From Propionibacteriaceae bacterium UBA5174 (GTDB lineage: Bacteria; Actinomycetota; Actinomycetes; Propionibacteriales; Propionibacteriaceae): DNA of 29,733 bases. The DNA lies in assembly GCA_002413345.1 (NCBI GenBank), contig DHWU01000007.1:56400-86132 (forward strand), in the 5' to 3' direction. Position numbers and translations under genes: made by a program. Positions 24,331-29,733 of the stretch are shown here, in pieces (positions within the stretch are counted from its first letter, which is position 1; the number at the start of each line of letters is the position of its first letter). A model generated the notes under the pieces. It had not been told where the DNA came from. It did no database searches and worked only from the letters and a program-made list of their open reading frames with translations.

Positions 24331-25479
24331 ATGGATCTCTTGATTGTCGGTTCTGGACTCTTCGGTTTGACGATTGCCGAACGTGCCGCGACCGAACTTG
24401 GACTGAAGGTCACCATCATTGATCGACGCGATCACTTGGGTGGCAATGCTTACAGCCAGATTGAACCGGAAACTGGGATCGAGTACCACCGCTACGGTGC
24501 CCATCTCTTCCACACCTCCAACGAAACGGTCTGGGCTTATGTGAATCGGTTCACCAAATTCACTGACTATGTGCACCGGGTGTATGCCACGCACCGTGGT
24601 GAGGTGTTCCCGATGCCGGTGAATCTGGGCACGATCAACCAGTTCTTCCGCGCCGCCTACTCCCCGGAGCAGGCCCGCGAGCTGATCGCGCAGCAGGCCA
24701 CCGAACTCGGCGGCAAGGAGCCGTCCAACTTCGTTGAGAAGGGGATTTCGCTGATCGGGCGTCCGCTGTATGAGGCGTTCTTCATGAACTACACCGCTAA
24801 GCAGTGGCAGACCGATCCGGCCAAGCTCGGACCAGAAATCATTTCCCGGCTGCCGGTGCGGTTCACCTACGACAACCGCTACTTCTCCGACACCTACGAA
24901 GGTCTGCCGGTCGACGGCTACACCCCGTGGTTGGAGCGAATGGCCGACCATCCCAATATTGAGGTGAAGCTGGAGACTGACTTCTTCGACAACTCCCAGC
25001 CGCTCAACAAGGACGCCACGGTCGGAAACCTGCCGGTGGTCTACACCGGACCGTTGGATCGTTACTTCGCCGATCAGCTCGGCGCGCTTTCGTGGCGGAC
25101 GTTGGACTTCGAACTTGAGGTGCAGCCGGTGCCGGACTTCCAGGGGACGTCGGTAATGAACTATTCCGACCTGGAAGTTCCGTTCACCCGCACCCACGAG
25201 TTCCGGCACTTCCATCCCGAGCGGAACTACGACAGTCCCAAGACGGTGACGATGAAGGAGTTCTCCCGGTTTGCTGGCGAGGGCGACGAGCCGTACTACC
25301 CGGTGAACACTCCAGAAGACCGGACGAAGCTGGATGGCTATCGCAAGCTCGCCGAGGCCGAACCGCAGGTCCTCTTTGGCGGGCGCCTGGGCACCTACCA
25401 ATACCTCGATATGCACATGGCTATCGGGTCAGCATTGAGCCGGTTCGATTCAGTAGTGCGTGATTGGTACCAGGGGTAA
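24331..25479 (+). CDS. glf: UDP-galactopyranose mutase
   Basis: A 382-aa FAD-dependent cytoplasmic enzyme that interconverts UDP-galactopyranose and UDP-galactofuranose, the donor for galactan synthesis in actinobacterial envelopes. Visible marks are the FAD loop GSGLFG (7-12), the RRDHLGGNAYS segment, YHRYGAHLFHTSNE, NYTAKQWQTDP and the C-terminal GGRLGTYQYLDMHMAI. The length is typical (about 370-390 aa). GGGAGG lies about eleven bases before the ATG. It is transcribed alone, divergent from rfbF and convergent with upp, and implies that the polymer or the cell wall contains galactofuranose. Confidence 0.96.
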   Translation: MDLLIVGSGLFGLTIAERAATELGLKVTIIDRRDHLGGNAYSQIEPETGIEYHRYGAHLFHTSNETVWAYVNRFTKFTDYVHRVYATHRGEVFPMPVNLGTINQFFRAAYSPEQARELIAQQATELGGKEPSNFVEKGISLIGRPLYEAFFMNYTAKQWQTDPAKLGPEIISRLPVRFTYDNRYFSDTYEGLPVDGYTPWLERMADHPNIEVKLETDFFDNSQPLNKDATVGNLPVVYTGPLDRYFADQLGALSWRTLDFELEVQPVPDFQGTSVMNYSDLEVPFTRTHEFRHFHPERNYDSPKTVTMKEFSRFAGEGDEPYYPVNTPEDRTKLDGYRKLAEAEPQVLFGGRLGTYQYLDMHMAIGSALSRFDSVVRDWYQG

Positions 25480-25493
25480 CGCCGGGTTGTTGG

Positions 25494-25519
25494 ACGGCTT
25501 GGCTACTGAGCCAAGCCGT
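25494..25519. terminator. Perfect 11-bp hairpin at the glf/upp convergence, inside the end of upp
   Basis: ACGGCTTGGCT (25494-25504) and AGCCAAGCCGT (25509-25519) pair perfectly around ACTG. The right arm codes for the last residues of Upp (YGLAQ and stop). No T run follows on either strand, so it is not a classical intrinsic terminator. Its position at the convergence still suggests a role in ending or protecting both transcripts. Confidence 0.5.
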
Positions 25520-26144
25520 ACAGGCGGTCACCAGCATCGCCTAGCCCAGGCACGATGTAGCCAACTTCGTTGAGACGTTCGTCAAGAGCGCCACACACCA
25601 AGGTGCAAGGCACTCCGATTGGATCGACCAGCTTCTGCATCCGCTCGATCCCTTCAGGGGAGGCGATCAGGCAGATTGCGGTGATGTGGTCAGCGCCGCG
25701 GTCAACCAGGAACTGCACCGTCCCAGCCAGCGAACCGCCGGTGGCCAGCATTGGGTCCAAGACGTAGCACTGGCGTCCGGAAAGGTCTTTGGGGAGCCGT
25801 TCGGCGTAGGTAAAAGGCTGCAGGGTGTCCTCATCGCGCACCATGCCGACGAAACCGACTTCGGCGGTCGGCATCAGCCGAAGCATGCCTTCCAACATGC
25901 CCAAGCCGGCCCGCAGAATCGGTACCACAAGCGGTCGGGGACGGCTCAGGTGAACTCCAGTGGTGGTGGCGACCGGGGTGACGACTTCGATCGGCTCAAC
26001 CCGCACTTCGCGAGTGGCTTCGTAAGCCAGCAGCGTCACCAATTCTTCGACCAGTTGGCGGAAGGTTGCGCTGGCAGTTGATTGCTCGCGCAGCAGGCTC
26101 ACTTTATGGGCGACCAGGGGATGTTCAATCACGTGAAGTTCCAC
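25503..26144 (-). CDS. upp: Uracil phosphoribosyltransferase
   Basis: A 213-aa pyrimidine salvage enzyme making UMP from uracil and PRPP. The opening HPLVAHKVSLLR, VPILRAGLGM (74-83), the PRPP loop DPMLATGGS (130-138) and the closing GLGDAGDRLYG are all diagnostic. The frame is open to 26249, but family length (about 208 aa) and the conserved start V-H-HPLVxHK support the GTG at 26144, which has AAGG seven bases upstream. It is divergent from the TadA-associated gene. Not part of the sugar locus. Confidence 0.95.
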   Translation of the reverse strand: MELHVIEHPLVAHKVSLLREQSTASATFRQLVEELVTLLAYEATREVRVEPIEVVTPVATTTGVHLSRPRPLVVPILRAGLGMLEGMLRLMPTAEVGFVGMVRDEDTLQPFTYAERLPKDLSGRQCYVLDPMLATGGSLAGTVQFLVDRGADHITAICLIASPEGIERMQKLVDPIGVPCTLVCGALDERLNEVGYIVPGLGDAGDRLYGLAQ

Positions 26145-26251
26145 CCCGCTACCTTGGCACAGCCGCGCCAGTTCGGCACTGTTGACCAAGCCGTGCTCCG
26201 GCCCGGATTTTCTGAGACTATGGAGCCGCAACGACAGGTGAGGAGGCAACG

Positions 26252-26854
26252 GTGAGCGAGTCAGACGATTTCGAGGTCGAGTTGCCCAACCGCGGCGACG
26301 ACCGTCCCGGCTTGGATGAGTTGGATGAGTTGGACCCAGACCTGGACGAAGGCGGCGACGAGGACGACTACCCCGAAGACGCTGGGGAAGATGACATCGA
26401 CCTAGTCGTGGCCCTGTATCGCGAGGACGGCGAGCCAGTGGCGTTGCCCTTGGATCTCGACTTGGCCAACGATCTGGACGCCTTGATCATCGAGTTGCGT
26501 CGGATGCCGGGGGACGCCGGCGCGGTGGGTTTTGTGTCGGTGAATGACGAAGTGTTCGTGATCGTGCGAGTGCGCGGCAAGCATGTGCAGGTGTTCAGCT
26601 CGGATGCTGCTGCTGCCGCTGACTGGCCGATCGCCCGTGATGTGGTCGATTTCCTGGACACTGAGGTGCCCGAGGATGACGACAGCTACCCGGTGGGAGA
26701 CCTGGACATCTTGGCCGATGCTGGCCTGCCCGACTTCGAACTTGAAGCGATGGCCGAGGATTACGACGAAGACACCACCACTTTGTTGGAGCGGATCGCT
26801 ACCAAAGTGAGTTTCGGGCCGGCATTCGTCAAGGCGTTGGCCAGTTTCGAGTGA
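26252..26854 (+). CDS. tRNA adenosine deaminase-associated protein
   Basis: A 200-aa acidic protein. About 50 residues rich in Asp and Glu come first, then a compact domain (IDLVVALYREDGEPVALPLD onward). It matches the actinobacterial family annotated as tRNA adenosine deaminase-associated, encoded directly before tadA. Its biochemical role is not established. The GTG start follows a strong GAGGAGG. The stop overlaps the tadA start as GTGA, so the two are coupled. Confidence 0.9.
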   Translation: MSESDDFEVELPNRGDDRPGLDELDELDPDLDEGGDEDDYPEDAGEDDIDLVVALYREDGEPVALPLDLDLANDLDALIIELRRMPGDAGAVGFVSVNDEVFVIVRVRGKHVQVFSSDAAAAADWPIARDVVDFLDTEVPEDDDSYPVGDLDILADAGLPDFELEAMAEDYDEDTTTLLERIATKVSFGPAFVKALASFE

Positions 26855-27303
26855 ACCGCTGGCAGCCGGCGGTCGAGGCCGCGTTGATCGAGGCGCAGGC
26901 GGCACTTGACCACGGCGATGTTCCAATCGGGGCGGTTGTGCTTGACCCTGCCGGTGCGGTGATCGCGTCAGCGCACAATGAGCGCGAACTGACCGGGGAT
27001 CCGACTGCGCATGCCGAGGTGTTGGCATTGCGTCGAGCCGCTGAAGTGGTTGGTGACTGGCATCTTGACGGCTGCACGCTGGTGGCCACTTTGGAGCCGT
27101 GCACCATGTGTGCCGGGGCGATCGTGGCGGCACGGGTGGAGCGGTTGGTGTTCGGCGCCTACGATCCGAAGGCCGGTGCGGTGGCTTCACTTTGGGACGT
27201 GGTGCGCGACCCTCGGCTCAATCACCGCCTTGAAGTGGTGGGCGGGATCGCTGAGGCCGAGTGTGCTGCGCTGTTGCGGGAGTTCTTCAGCCAGCGGCGG
27301 TAG
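26851..27303 (+). CDS. tadA: tRNA-specific adenosine deaminase
   Basis: A 150-aa zinc enzyme converting A34 to inosine in tRNA-Arg(ACG). The zinc/catalytic motif HAE (His54, Glu56) and PCTMC (Cys84, Cys87) are in their standard places, with length and flanks normal for the family. It starts with GTG overlapping the previous stop. About 100 bases separate it from the first tRNA gene. Confidence 0.96.
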   Translation: MNRWQPAVEAALIEAQAALDHGDVPIGAVVLDPAGAVIASAHNERELTGDPTAHAEVLALRRAAEVVGDWHLDGCTLVATLEPCTMCAGAIVAARVERLVFGAYDPKAGAVASLWDVVRDPRLNHRLEVVGGIAEAECAALLREFFSQRR

Positions 27304-27401
27304 CGCGGGCGAGCGAGTCGAGCTTCGGCTGCTGAACTAGGCAACGCAGCGTCCATTCACCGATTGGCCCAACCGTGGTCGGACTAGCTAAACTCGCCCG
27401 C

Positions 27402-27489
27402 GGTGGCGTGTCTGAGCGGCCGAAAGAGCGCGCCTCGAAAGCGCGTGAGGGGCAACCCTCCGAGGGTTCAAATCCCTCCGCCACCGCCA
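27402..27489 (+). tRNA. tRNA-Ser(CGA)
   Basis: A full class II cloverleaf. The acceptor stem GGTGGCG pairs with CGCCACC (27479-27485). The anticodon stem CGCGC/GCGCG holds the loop CTCGAAA, anticodon CGA at 27436-27438. A long variable arm is present, and the T arm is GAGGG-TTCAAAT-CCCTC. CCA is encoded at 27487-27489. TAGCTAAACT just upstream (27385-27394) may contain its -10 element. Confidence 0.95.
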
Positions 27490-27497
27490 AGTGCAAG

Positions 27498-27522
27498 CGC
27501 CGTCTCATTAGAGGCGGCGTTT
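27498..27522 (+). terminator. Intrinsic terminator after tRNA-Ser(CGA)
   Basis: CGCCGTCTC and GAGGCGGCG form a nine-pair stem (one G-T pair) around ATTA, followed by TTT. It begins nine bases after the encoded CCA, so it most likely ends the tRNA transcript. Confidence 0.8.
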
Positions 27523-27550
27523 CGCCGTTCCAGGCCCGCTTGTGGTGACT

Positions 27551-27579
27551 TTGCCGTTGACCGCGCCCCCTTGTAGGCT
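27551..27579 (+). promoter_or_regulatory. Candidate promoter of tRNA-Ser(GCT)
   Basis: TTGCCG (27551-27556) and TAGGCT (27574-27579) are spaced by 17 bases. The -10 lies 13 bases before the mature tRNA 5' end, as expected for a short precursor. Confidence 0.5.
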
Positions 27580-27592
27580 GACCCGCGGTCTT

Positions 27593-27684
27593 GGAGGTGT
27601 CGCCTAGCCCGGTTTATGGCGCCCGCCTGCTAAGCGGGTTGAGGATAAAACCTCTCGCGAGTTCAAATCTCGCCACCTCCGCCA
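27593..27684 (+). tRNA. tRNA-Ser(GCT)
   Basis: A class II tRNA. GGAGGTG pairs with CACCTCC (27674-27680). The anticodon stem CCCGC/GCGGG encloses CTGCTAA, anticodon GCT at 27629-27631. The long variable arm and the T loop GTTCAAATC are normal. CCA is encoded at 27682-27684. No second copy of its 3' end is visible in the window, so there is no sign that it is used as an integration site here. Confidence 0.95.
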
Positions 27685-27694
27685 CGACTTTGCG

Positions 27695-27732
27695 AAATGC
27701 CCCTTCCGAGGGTTACTCGGGAGGGGCATTTT
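27695..27732. terminator. Strong hairpin terminator after tRNA-Ser(GCT)
   Basis: A 16-pair stem with one G-T pair runs from AAATGCCC (27695) to GGGCATTT, with the loop GGTTA, and is followed by T residues. A run of A on the left side means it could also work for transcription coming from the right. Confidence 0.85.
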
Positions 27733-27848
27733 GGGCTTTGCGCCGTCTGGTCACACTCGGATCTTTGGCGTAGTCGTGATGAGTGCGCGGGTTTGTCAGC
27801 CTGAAGCGCCAAGATTAGGGACATGGCTGAGGATAGTTGGAGCGAGAG

Positions 27849-27894
27849 TGCGATGCCTGCTCGGGTTGACGCCCCCGAGCCTTGTGATATCGCA
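27849..27894. repeat. Nested inverted repeats upstream of the HTH gene
   Basis: TGCGAT (27849-27854) pairs with ATCGCA (27889-27894). Inside, CTCGGG (27860-27865) pairs with CCCGAG (27874-27879). The two stems are separated by internal loops of five and nine bases. This may be an RNA structure or a protein-binding site; it has no T run. It lies in the 290-bp stretch between the tRNA and the HTH gene, which otherwise holds only the phased repeat and a doubtful 50-codon frame. Confidence 0.35.
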
Positions 27895-27925
27895 CAGCTT
27901 GTCCAGCCAACCCGCCGTGGGGTAG

Positions 27926-27961
27926 TGTCATCTGTGACATTTACGTCAGTTGCGACATCTA
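27926..27961 (+). promoter_or_regulatory. Four 9-bp phased repeats, probable operator over the HTH gene promoter
   Basis: TGTCATCTG, TGACATTTA, CGTCAGTTG and CGACATCTA follow each other without a gap, starting at 27926, 27935, 27944 and 27953. Each opens with a YGWCA half-site. The first two half-sites form an inverted TGTCA-TCTG-TGACA. GTGACA (27934-27939) and ATCTAT (27957-27962), spaced 17 bases, could be the -35 and -10. That would place the transcription start very near the HTH gene's first codon and give a leaderless message. The likely binder is the HTH protein itself. Confidence 0.55.
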
Positions 27962-27974
27962 TGGTGGGTCCGTG

Positions 27975-28376
27975 ATGCAAACCATTCAAACTTCGAGCGT
28001 GCCTGTTGAGCAGCTCAAGGCTCTCGCGCAGTTCGTCCAGAACGCCGCCGGGCCTGAGTTGCGAGACGTGCTGCTCAGTGTGAGCCGCTGCATCAGTGAA
28101 GGTGCGGATCTAGCCGTGATCGAAGCGGCCTCTGCCACGCTAACCCCAGCGGAGGCAGCCGAGCGTCTCGGGATGAGCCGCACGCACCTCTACAAGCTGC
28201 TGGATCGAGGCGAGATCGTGGCGCACCGCGTAGGTCGCGATCGCCGCATCCGTGTCGCCGATCTCGTGGCGTTCGAGGAACAGCGCCAAAGCGATCGCCG
28301 CGAGCTTGCCGAACATTTCGCGAAGCAGCGCCAGACGCGCGACGCTGCCGTTGACGAGGTGGCCGATCTCCTCTGA
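27975..28376 (+). CDS. Helix-turn-helix DNA-binding protein, excisionase/antitoxin type
   Basis: A 133-aa protein. The N-terminal half is helical. Residues 55-100 form a MerR/excisionase-like winged HTH (LTPAEAAERLGMSRTHLYKLLDRGEIVAHRVGRDRRIRV, split here at convenient points: recognition segment MSRTHLYKLL, wing HRVGRDRRIRV). A charged C-terminal tail ends in DEVADLL. Proteins of this form in Actinobacteria are often antitoxins paired with PIN-domain toxins, but no PIN gene follows. The ATG at 27975 is preceded by an in-frame GTG at 27972. The phased repeats just upstream suggest autoregulation. Fifty-one bases separate it from the next gene in the same direction. Confidence 0.85.
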   Translation: MQTIQTSSVPVEQLKALAQFVQNAAGPELRDVLLSVSRCISEGADLAVIEAASATLTPAEAAERLGMSRTHLYKLLDRGEIVAHRVGRDRRIRVADLVAFEEQRQSDRRELAEHFAKQRQTRDAAVDEVADLL

Positions 28377-28427
28377 ACGCGAGCGGGAGACGCCCGGTGT
28401 GTCGGACGGTTCGGGCATGATCAGAGG

Positions 28428-29453
28428 GTGCACTCTCGTCGAGCTCGTCCGACCCTCCGCCTGTTGGCGGAGGACCTGACTGCTGACTGGACGTCACCGC
28501 GACCCCGCCGGCTTCTGGTTGAGGGCCGGTTCGACGAGTTGCATCCGCTCAGCGAGTTGCCACACCCGATCATCGCCAAAGCGGCCGAGTCATTCGGCAT
28601 GGACGCCACCGCGGACAATAACGCGGGCCTGATCGTGAGCAGCAACCAACTACATTTGTTGGAGATCCGGGCCGGGCAGTGGCGCGGCGGCGTGTGGCAG
28701 GACGAGGAGTCGGGGGTCCATTGGCTGGTTGCCGCCGGACTGGCGAAGGGTGAACACCAGGACCGCGACGACTTCTATCAGCGCGTCCAGCGGGAGAACG
28801 ATAGCGGCGCCTCCACGGACTGGCTGCCGACCGAGGACGACGTGCGCCTACTGAAGCGCGAGACCGCCGCGCGCCTGGTCACCGTCTGGGAACTGGACAT
28901 CCAGAAGCGACTGCTCGACACGCTTCGAAGGATTCACTCAGGGGGAACCGCGCGGATCGACATTCCTCACCCGGTACGAGCCGGTGAGAAGGTCTGTGTC
29001 GCCGACATCGAGGTCGTTCAAGTTCGGGACGAGGGCTACCAAGCCGATGAGATCACCTTGGAGATACTCGCCGAACGCGCGTACGCCGGGAGCGACCTGG
29101 TCTGGAACCTAACCCTGCGAGCCCTAACCACACTCAGCCCGCCCGAACAGGGCTGGGACCGATACAAGGACACCTACAGCACCATCGCCGAACCTGGCTA
29201 CTTCGCCGCACGTGTGACTGCTCTGGAGGCGCTGGTTGCCGGCCAAGCACTGGAGGAATCCGTGCCGGGGCAGCACGCCCACTTCACCCATCGACGCCAC
29301 CTGGCCGGCAACACCATCGAAGGCAAGGCCGTCCGCGCCCTGTGCGGTGCCTACTTCGTACCCACGCAAGACCACGACTCGCTGCCCTGCTGCCCAACAT
29401 GCCGAGAGCGACTCGACGATTTGCCATCCGGCCCGGCCGACGACGGCCGATAG
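28428..29453 (+). CDS. Uncharacterised protein with DUF3039-like Cys/His C-terminus, possible toxin partner
   Basis: A 341-aa soluble protein. A region at about 60-125 (QLHLLEIRAGQWRGGVWQDE, then VHWLVAAGLAKGEH) faintly recalls RelE/HigB-like toxins. The middle is unassigned. Residues 285-330 contain HRRH, KAVRALCG (Cys306) and LPCCPTC (Cys321, Cys322, Cys325), which resemble the small zinc-ribbon-like DUF3039 of Actinobacteria. The GTG start at 28428 has only AGAGG directly abutting it, so the true start could be further in. Its position after an antitoxin-type HTH gene suggests a two-gene toxin-antitoxin or defence unit; this is inference from order and weak sequence resemblance. Confidence 0.75.
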   Translation: MHSRRARPTLRLLAEDLTADWTSPRPRRLLVEGRFDELHPLSELPHPIIAKAAESFGMDATADNNAGLIVSSNQLHLLEIRAGQWRGGVWQDEESGVHWLVAAGLAKGEHQDRDDFYQRVQRENDSGASTDWLPTEDDVRLLKRETAARLVTVWELDIQKRLLDTLRRIHSGGTARIDIPHPVRAGEKVCVADIEVVQVRDEGYQADEITLEILAERAYAGSDLVWNLTLRALTTLSPPEQGWDRYKDTYSTIAEPGYFAARVTALEALVAGQALEESVPGQHAHFTHRRHLAGNTIEGKAVRALCGAYFVPTQDHDSLPCCPTCRERLDDLPSGPADDGR

Positions 29454-29679
29454 AACAGCTCCCGCGGGCAGTTCGATAAGGTCGAACAGTATGGCCAGAA
29501 GTTGTCTCAGTTCACCGACGTCCACAGCCGTTCGATGAGGTCCTCCTCAGGTCTGATCAATGCGGCGGCGAATCCAGCTCGGGGGCCAGAGTCGGCTAGA
29601 GCAGCTTCTGCTAAGGCAATGAGTTTCATCCAGGCGATCGTCGAACAACACTGGCAGTGACTGGCCCTACGCTGAGCCC
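29454..29679. other. Intergenic region after the DUF3039-like gene
   Basis: No clear gene is present. A minus-strand frame from an ATG at 29629 to a stop at 29507 would encode 40 residues (MKLIALAEAALAD...), with protein-like composition but no ribosome site. It may be a gene remnant or chance. Confidence 0.4.
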
Positions 29680-29733
29680 ATGACTCGGCGCCACCGGCCT
29701 CACCGACCCAGGTGGCTCACCGTTGTGATCCTC
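29680..29733 (+). CDS. Start of a probable exported or membrane protein, cut by the window edge
   Basis: An ATG at 29680 opens a frame that runs to the end of the window. The 18 residues are MTRRHRPHRPRWLTVVIL, a basic stretch followed by a hydrophobic start, as in signal peptides or N-terminal anchors. No clear ribosome site is seen. TACGCT about seven bases upstream could be a -10 for a leaderless message. Too little is present to name it. Confidence 0.4.
   Translation, partial: MTRRHRPHRPRWLTVVIL

Noticed and set aside
24328..25416. Long open minus-strand frame of 362 codons antisense to glf
   Set aside because: It is the shadow of a strongly conserved gene in GC-rich DNA; its translation has no recognisable family, and glf is unambiguous on the other strand.
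26402..27190. Minus-strand frame of 262 codons across the TadA-associated gene and tadA
   Set aside because: Its proline- and arginine-rich translation is typical of antisense GC-rich frames, and both plus-strand genes are well supported.
27593..27684. tRNA-Ser(GCT) 3' end as an attachment site for a genomic island covering the HTH and DUF3039-like genes
   Set aside because: No integrase and no repeated copy of the tRNA 3' end are visible in the window, so there is no direct support.
1..29733. CRISPR arrays, insertion sequences and rRNA genes
   Set aside because: No regularly spaced repeat-spacer array, transposase gene or rRNA-like sequence was seen on either strand; the only short phased repeat is the operator at 27926-27961.

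Overview
The window looks like an actinobacterial chromosome (Actinomycetota). It is GC-rich by inspection (sampled lines mostly about 58-67% G+C). It carries the typically actinobacterial pair of a tRNA-adenosine-deaminase-associated protein followed by tadA, uses many GTG starts, has tRNA genes with encoded CCA, and contains PimE-like GT87 membrane glycosyltransferases. I cannot name the genus from the sequence alone.

Layout. (1) 103-6886, plus strand: a large GT-C-like membrane protein, rfbH, rfbG and a second large GT-C-like membrane protein. (2) 6883-8052, minus: a GT87 glycosyltransferase. (3) 8418-10163, plus: an acetolactate-synthase-like thiamine diphosphate (TPP) enzyme that starts in locally AT-rich DNA. 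(4) 24128 down to 10184, minus: a 14-kb run of twelve co-directional genes. In transcription order these are rfbF, a GtrB-like glycosyltransferase, gtrA, an SDR, a 3-dehydroquinate-synthase-like cyclase, a second TPP enzyme, an HpcH/HpaI-type aldolase, an NAD-dependent epimerase/dehydratase, three polytopic membrane proteins (two of them paralogues) and a second GtrB-like glycosyltransferase. Most of the first nine junctions are short overlaps (ATGA, GTGA, TGATG). (5) 24331-25479, plus: glf (UDP-galactopyranose mutase), divergent from rfbF. (6) 25503-27684: ordinary housekeeping genes (upp, the TadA-associated gene, tadA, two tRNA-Ser genes with hairpin terminators). (7) 27685-29733: a small accessory patch with a helix-turn-helix protein behind a 9-bp phased repeat, a 341-aa protein with a DUF3039-like Cys/His tail, and the first 18 codons of a further gene at the window edge.

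How it fits together. RfbF, RfbG and RfbH convert glucose-1-phosphate through CDP-glucose to a CDP-4-keto-3,6-dideoxyhexose. The plus-strand TPP enzyme could add a two-carbon branch to that ketosugar, as YerE does in yersiniose synthesis. Independently, the SDR / DHQ-synthase-like / TPP / aldolase / epimerase block has the parts for an unusual carbocyclic or higher-carbon sugar. Two GtrB-like transferases and one GtrA would move sugars onto, and across the membrane on, polyprenyl phosphate. Six polytopic membrane proteins are candidates for using those donors outside the cell. Glf supplies UDP-galactofuranose. The locus therefore looks like a cell-surface glycopolymer factory built around at least one rare sugar. 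The aldolase-to-epimerase cassette is the most likely undescribed system here. Its product is not known to me and the proposed chemistry is inference.
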